Below, piece after piece: positions 60,612-64,000 of a stretch of 64,000 nt of DNA; the stretch's first letter is position 1; each line of letters opens with the position of its first letter. Made by a program: the position numbers and the translations under genes. The notes beneath the pieces were generated by a model. It was not told the origin of the DNA. It ran no database searches and saw nothing but the letters and a program-made list of their open reading frames with translations. The DNA lies in NCBI GenBank assembly GCA_902796805.1, contig CADBQG010000003.1:1-64000 (forward strand), written 5' to 3'. The DNA comes from an uncultured Bacteroidota bacterium. Lineage in GTDB: Bacteria; Bacteroidota; Bacteroidia; Bacteroidales; WCHB1-69.

Positions 60612-61474
60612 AGCACTATGTTGTTGGCGGCGAGGAACTCGAGGGTTGTCTCCATCAGGAGTTCCCTGTCGCGGGCGTTGTTGTAGAATCTCTTTTTGTG
60701 TGGCACCACCTCTCCTTTCTTGATTATCTTGCCGGTGACACCGGTGAATTTCGGGTCTGTGGCGGCTGCAATCATCGAGGCGGCGCCCTGTTCAGGCGTG
60801 TTGATCAGCGGTCTGAAGAAAATGTCGCACAGTTTGTCGGCAACCCTGTTGTCGAGCCTGATGATGTTTGTGCTGACGATGTCAGGGTCCGCCGCATTGA
60901 ATGTTATACCCCTCTCTTTCCATTTTTCGGAGGCGTCGAGCATGAAGTAGTAGAGAGCGAGTTTCGAGTTGCCGTATGACAGGAAGCGGTTGTAGTTCAG
61001 TTTAGTTTTCGGTTTCAGGAAGTCAGGTCTTATCCTGCCCAGCACGTAGGCTATGGATATCATGCTGACGATGCGTGTGCCATCTCCCATAATGGGCAGA
61101 AGGAGGTTTGTGAGGGTGAAGTGCCCGAGGTAGTTCACCGCCACGGTGTATTCCACGTTGTCGGCACTGGTTCTGCATTTGCTCGAGAGCACGCCGGCAT
61201 TGTTGAGCAGAACCTTCAGCGAGCCGTGCCTCGACTTGACCTCGTCGCAGAAGTCCACCACCGACTTGAGGTCGGCGAGGTCAACTTGCATGAGGTGCAG
61301 TGTGCCGCCGGTCTCTTCCTGTATTCTGTCGCGCAAGGGGCGCGCCGCCTCAATGTCGTAGCAGGCCATGATCACCTCATAGCCCTTTCCGGCAAGGGCG
61401 CGGGTGTGAACCTGTCCCATGCCTCCGTCGGCGCCTGTTATGATGGCCAGGCCTTTGCCGTCTGTGCCGCCCAT
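60608..61474 (-). CDS. Short-chain dehydrogenase/reductase (retinol dehydrogenase-like)
   Basis: A 288-residue SDR with cofactor motif TGADGGMGQVHTRALAGKG (about 13-31), NNAGVLSSKC (about 91-100) and active-site YGNSK (about 168-172). The overall pattern (VNYLGHFTLTNLLLP) resembles the retinol-dehydrogenase/protochlorophyllide-reductase-like branch. In TGADGG the usual second Gly or Ser of TGxxxGIG is altered (GGMG), still compatible with NADP binding. The substrate is unknown. Confidence 0.85.
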   Translation of the reverse strand: MGGTDGKGLAIITGADGGMGQVHTRALAGKGYEVIMACYDIEAARPLRDRIQEETGGTLHLMQVDLADLKSVVDFCDEVKSRHGSLKVLLNNAGVLSSKCRTSADNVEYTVAVNYLGHFTLTNLLLPIMGDGTRIVSMISIAYVLGRIRPDFLKPKTKLNYNRFLSYGNSKLALYYFMLDASEKWKERGITFNAADPDIVSTNIIRLDNRVADKLCDIFFRPLINTPEQGAASMIAAATDPKFTGVTGKIIKKGEVVPHKKRFYNNARDRELLMETTLEFLAANNIVL

Positions 61475-61477
61475 CGC

Positions 61478-61732
61478 CTACTCCTCTTCGCAGAGCAAAG
61501 TGTGTGTTATAGTCCTTGCGGAGTCAATCAGCATGGTCTCCTCCTTGTTGAAATCCTCGCACTTGTGGCGGGTGCTGTTGCTTACGGTGTCGATAGTAAC
61601 CTGGATTAGCGAGTCGTTCGCGGTAATCACGTTCTTTGAATAGCATTTGCAGTCTTTCATTCCGCAACTTGCGAGAGTAAGTGCGAAAATGGTGAAAATT
61701 GACAGTTTTGCGGTGAAATTCTTCATGTCCAT
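61478..61732 (-). CDS. Small lipoprotein (84 aa) of unknown function
   Basis: A short protein with a lipoprotein signal ending LTLASCGMKDCKC (lipid Cys23 if started at 61732). About 60 polar residues with a few more cysteines follow. The second Met (61726) is an alternative start. It sits between sufE and the SDR with gaps of 3-5 bases. No family recognised. Confidence 0.7.
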   Translation of the reverse strand: MDMKNFTAKLSIFTIFALTLASCGMKDCKCYSKNVITANDSLIQVTIDTVSNSTRHKCEDFNKEETMLIDSARTITHTLLCEEE

Positions 61733-61737
61733 AGTTG

Positions 61738-62172
61738 TTATTTGTTGTCTGTTTTTGAAAAAGCAAGGGCGTAGAGCTTTATTTGTTTCATCATGGAGGC
61801 AAGTCCGTTTGAGCGGGTGGGGGAGAGGTGTTCCTTGAGACCGATCTTGTCGATGTATGACAGGTCGTTGTCGAGGATTTCCTGGGGTGTGTGGCCGGAA
61901 AGAACCCTTATGAGCAGGTTCACGATGCCCTTTGTTATGATGGCGTCGCTGTCGGCGGTGAAGTATAGTTTGCCGCCGGAAAACTCAGGATGCAGCCACA
62001 CTTGCGACTGGCAGCCGCTTATCAGGAACTGTTCTGTCTTGAACTGTGGGTCGATTTTTGGGAGTTCCTTGCCGATTTCTATGATGTAGTTGTATTTGTC
62101 CATCCAATCGTCAAACAATTCAAATTCGCTTATCAAGGCTTCTTCTGCCTCTTTCATCGTATTCATAATCAA
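61738..62172 (-). CDS. sufE: SufE-family sulfur acceptor
   Basis: SufE receives persulfide sulfur from SufS and passes it to the Fe-S scaffold. The 144-residue protein has the acceptor cysteine in LISGCQSQVWL (about 51-61), DWMDKYNYIIEIGKELP (about 22-38) and a C-terminal PTRSNGLASM helix (about 118-127). The Met at 62166 or 62157 could also be the start. sufS lies about 31 kb away on the opposite strand. Confidence 0.92.
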   Translation of the reverse strand: MIMNTMKEAEEALISEFELFDDWMDKYNYIIEIGKELPKIDPQFKTEQFLISGCQSQVWLHPEFSGGKLYFTADSDAIITKGIVNLLIRVLSGHTPQEILDNDLSYIDKIGLKEHLSPTRSNGLASMMKQIKLYALAFSKTDNK

Positions 62173-62197
62173 TTGCTTATTTTTAATTGTGAAAAAA

Positions 62198-62668
62198 TCA
62201 AGGTTGTTCTTTTTTCCAAGTAGTGATGAACGACATTACTGGAGAAATAGTGCGGTAAGCCACAGAATTTTCTTTAGTCTCTTTCTTTATTACTGTGCAG
62301 TTGCTGTCAACGGTGTCGATGAAATAGAACAGGGCTGCAAAAACGACCACAACTTTGGCGACACCGAATATTACGCCGAGGGCTTTGTCGATGAATTCGG
62401 AGAATATGGGCTTGAGCATTCTTTTGAGTACACCTCCGAGAAGGTTCACGAGCAGGAGTATCACTATGAAGCAGAGCAGGAAAGAGATGGGTTTTGCCAT
62501 GATTTTGCCTGTAATCCATGTTACCACAAGGTCGGAGAACTTGAAAGAGACGAACAGGCCGAGGAAGATGGCGCAGAGGGAGATAACCTCCTGAAGGAAG
62601 CCGTTCTTAAGTCCTTTGTATGCGAACCAGCAGGCCGGTATGAGAACGATGATGTCAATCCAGTTCAT
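62198..62668 (-). CDS. CvpA family membrane protein
   Basis: A 156-residue protein with four membrane segments (about 3-20, 27-46, 63-85, 103-122). The CvpA start pattern WIDIIVLIPACWFAYKGLKN (about 3-22) is followed by GFLQEVISLC and a polar C-terminus. E. coli CvpA is needed for colicin V production and for bile or deoxycholate tolerance; the role here is inferred to be in the envelope. It lies 3 bases after mlaF. Confidence 0.88.
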   Translation of the reverse strand: MNWIDIIVLIPACWFAYKGLKNGFLQEVISLCAIFLGLFVSFKFSDLVVTWITGKIMAKPISFLLCFIVILLLVNLLGGVLKRMLKPIFSEFIDKALGVIFGVAKVVVVFAALFYFIDTVDSNCTVIKKETKENSVAYRTISPVMSFITTWKKEQP

Positions 62669-62671
62669 GAT

Positions 62672-63418
62672 TTATTTTTTAAGGCGTTGTACAAGAGGCT
62701 GGGCGAAGATGAAGTCGTTGAGCACGGGGTTGTCGGAGGCAAGCACATTGCTGCTGTTGCCGGTCCATTCCAGGCGGCCCTGGTAGATGAAGGAGATGGT
62801 TTCGCCGATGGTTATTATTGAGTTCATGTCGTGAGTGTTCACTACGGTGGTGGTGTTGAAGTCGTGGGTTATCTTGGTGATGAGTTCGTCGATGAGGAGC
62901 GAGGTTTTGGGGTCGAGGCCGGAGTTGGGCTCGTCGAAGAAGAGGTATTTGGGGTTGCAGGCGAGTGCGCGGGCAATGGCGGCGCGCTTTTTCATTCCGC
63001 CGCTAAGTTCGGCCGGGTAAAGCCTGTTGATGTTCTGCAGGTCGACGCATTCCAGGCAGAAGTCCACCCTGTCCCTTTTCTCCCCTTCGCCCTGCTGCGT
63101 GAACATGTCGAGGGGGAACGCCACGTTTTCCTCGATGGTCATGGAGTCGAAGAGAGCCGAGCCCTGGAACACCATCCCCATCTCGGCACGGAGATGCTGT
63201 TTCTCGCCGTCGGGCATGTTGTGGAACTCGCGCCCGCTGTACAGCACCTTTCCCTCTTCTGGCGCGTGCAGGCCCACTAAACACTTCATCAGCACTGTTT
63301 TTCCGGAACCCGAGCGTCCAATGATAAGGTTGACTTTACCCTCCTCAAAATTTGTGTTTATGCTGTGAAGGACTTGCTTTTCGCCGAAATATTTTGAAAC
63401 ATCGCAAACTTCTATCAT
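62672..63418 (-). CDS. ABC transporter ATP-binding protein MlaF-like
   Basis: A 248-residue ATPase. Walker A is in IGRSGSGKTVLMKCL (about 33-47), the signature in ELSGGMKKRAAIARALA (about 138-154) and Walker B in YLFFDEPNSGLDP (about 160-172). It closely follows the Ttg2A/MlaF pattern and sits beside an MlaE-type permease, so it should power phospholipid movement between inner and outer membranes. No MlaD or MlaC gene is within the window, although mlaD often lies next to these. Confidence 0.9.
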   Translation of the reverse strand: MIEVCDVSKYFGEKQVLHSINTNFEEGKVNLIIGRSGSGKTVLMKCLVGLHAPEEGKVLYSGREFHNMPDGEKQHLRAEMGMVFQGSALFDSMTIEENVAFPLDMFTQQGEGEKRDRVDFCLECVDLQNINRLYPAELSGGMKKRAAIARALACNPKYLFFDEPNSGLDPKTSLLIDELITKITHDFNTTTVVNTHDMNSIITIGETISFIYQGRLEWTGNSSNVLASDNPVLNDFIFAQPLVQRLKK

Positions 63419-63422
63419 CTTG

Positions 63423-64000
63423 TCAGAGCATTAGGTTAGTGATAACAACGTTGAGTATCAATATGATGAAACTTGATACAATAATACCTTGGGTGCTCGC
63501 CTTTCCCAGTTCCAGGGCGCCGCCCTCAATCTTGTACCCGTAGAACGACGACACCGTCGACATCACGAAGGCGAAGATCGTGGTTTTGGTGACTGCGTAG
63601 ATGACGTCGTAGACCCGGAAGCAGTACGTGAGGCCGTCGATGTAGTTGTAGGTGGACACGCAGTCGGTGATCCAAACGGTGAGGAAACCTCCCACCAGCG
63701 CGAAGGCGATGCTGAAGATGCAAAGCACGGGGTTGACAATCACGGAGGCAGAAACCTTCGGAAGCACGAGGTACGAAGCCGGGTTTATGCCCATGACTTC
63801 CAGTGCGTCGATTTGCTCGGTAACGCGCATGCTTCCAATCTCGGCGGTGATGCGCGAACCGATGTTGCCCACAAGCAGCAGGCTGAGGATTGTGGGGCAG
63901 AGCTCCATCACTATTGAGGTTCTTGCAGTGAAGCCCACCGTCCATGAGGGAATCCAACTGCTCTCTATCTGGAGGGCGGTCTGGAGCGTTATAACACTTC
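63423..64000 (-). CDS. MlaE family ABC transporter permease (partial, 5' end outside window)
   Basis: The reading frame is open to the window edge. An apparent GTG at 63938 is internal: upstream codons continue the family sequence as SVITLQTALQIESSWIPSW. The segment LCPTILSLLLVGNIGSRITA and then SMRVTEQIDALEVMGINP are MlaE hallmarks. About five membrane helices are visible. The stop lies 4 bases from the mlaF start. Confidence 0.9.
   Translation of the reverse strand, partial: SVITLQTALQIESSWIPSWTVGFTARTSIVMELCPTILSLLLVGNIGSRITAEIGSMRVTEQIDALEVMGINPASYLVLPKVSASVIVNPVLCIFSIAFALVGGFLTVWITDCVSTYNYIDGLTYCFRVYDVIYAVTKTTIFAFVMSTVSSFYGYKIEGGALELGKASTQGIIVSSFIILILNVVITNLML

Noticed and set aside
1-64000. 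CRISPR arrays, phage genes, insertion sequences or defence systems
   Set aside because: No regularly spaced repeats, transposase or integrase motifs, or recognised defence proteins were seen; the window reads as core chromosome.

Overview
The window is typical Bacteroidota chromosome, most likely order Bacteroidales (the order is inferred, and no genus can be named). Three lines of evidence support this. Type IX secretion (T9SS) genes are present: porU, porV, a PorP/SprF-like gene, gldJ and several T9SS C-terminal domains. Many genes carry the Bacteroidota -7 promoter box TAnnTTTG a few bases before the start codon. Gene strings such as DUF6089-uppS-bamA-ompH are characteristic of the phylum. 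Coding density is high and the only clear pseudogene lies at 34.2-35.1 kb. I see no phage, insertion sequence, CRISPR array or rRNA operon, and one tRNA (Arg, CCU). No stretch over 300 bases lacks a gene or gene remnant.

0-7 kb (mostly +): the tail of a T9SS cargo protein, a YbjQ-family protein, a TPR membrane protein-ribH-fmt string, an HU protein with a strong terminator, trmH, pnuC (-), and envC-like/engB/META-lipoprotein. 7-17 kb: a DUF2156-GNAT fusion, then the T9SS core locus with porP-gldJ (-) divergent from porU-porV-ispF (+). A duplicated palindromic repeat follows porU. 17-23 kb: envelope biogenesis (DUF6089, uppS, bamA, three tandem ompH/skp genes), then tRNA-Arg. 23-32 kb: a T9SS cargo protein, folP, an unrecognised lipoprotein, tilS, a membrane phosphoesterase, a small membrane protein, sufS and a short-chain dehydrogenase.

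31-42 kb (-): yigZ, ribD and a DUF4340-like protein in one overlapping unit. Next come two FISUMP-type surface proteins, one decayed and one apparently lacking a normal start codon. Then a compact mrp-thyA-pgk-manC-ftcD unit ends in a strong terminator. 42-45.6 kb: an S9 peptidase lipoprotein overlapping an LptF/LptG permease. 45.7-55.5 kb: a three-gene outer-membrane cassette of a TonB-receptor-like barrel (1261 aa), a 1569-aa secreted protein and a PorV/PorQ-family barrel. It has its own promoter and terminator and is the best candidate in the window for an uncharacterised system. 55.6-58 kb: greA, a HIT-family gene and a secreted beta-helix protein. 58-64 kb (-): mlaE (cut by the window edge), mlaF, cvpA, sufE, a small lipoprotein, an SDR, an LD-carboxypeptidase, a PlsC-type acyltransferase and a glycosyltransferase, nearly all abutting or overlapping.

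Functionally the window is dominated by cell-envelope construction: barrel insertion (BamA with OmpH/Skp), lipid and LPS transport (MlaE/F, LptF/G), peptidoglycan turnover (EnvC-like, LD-carboxypeptidase, UppS) and protein export to the surface (T9SS). Housekeeping metabolism (riboflavin, folate, isoprenoid, NAD precursor uptake, dTMP, glycolysis, Fe-S assembly) is interspersed.
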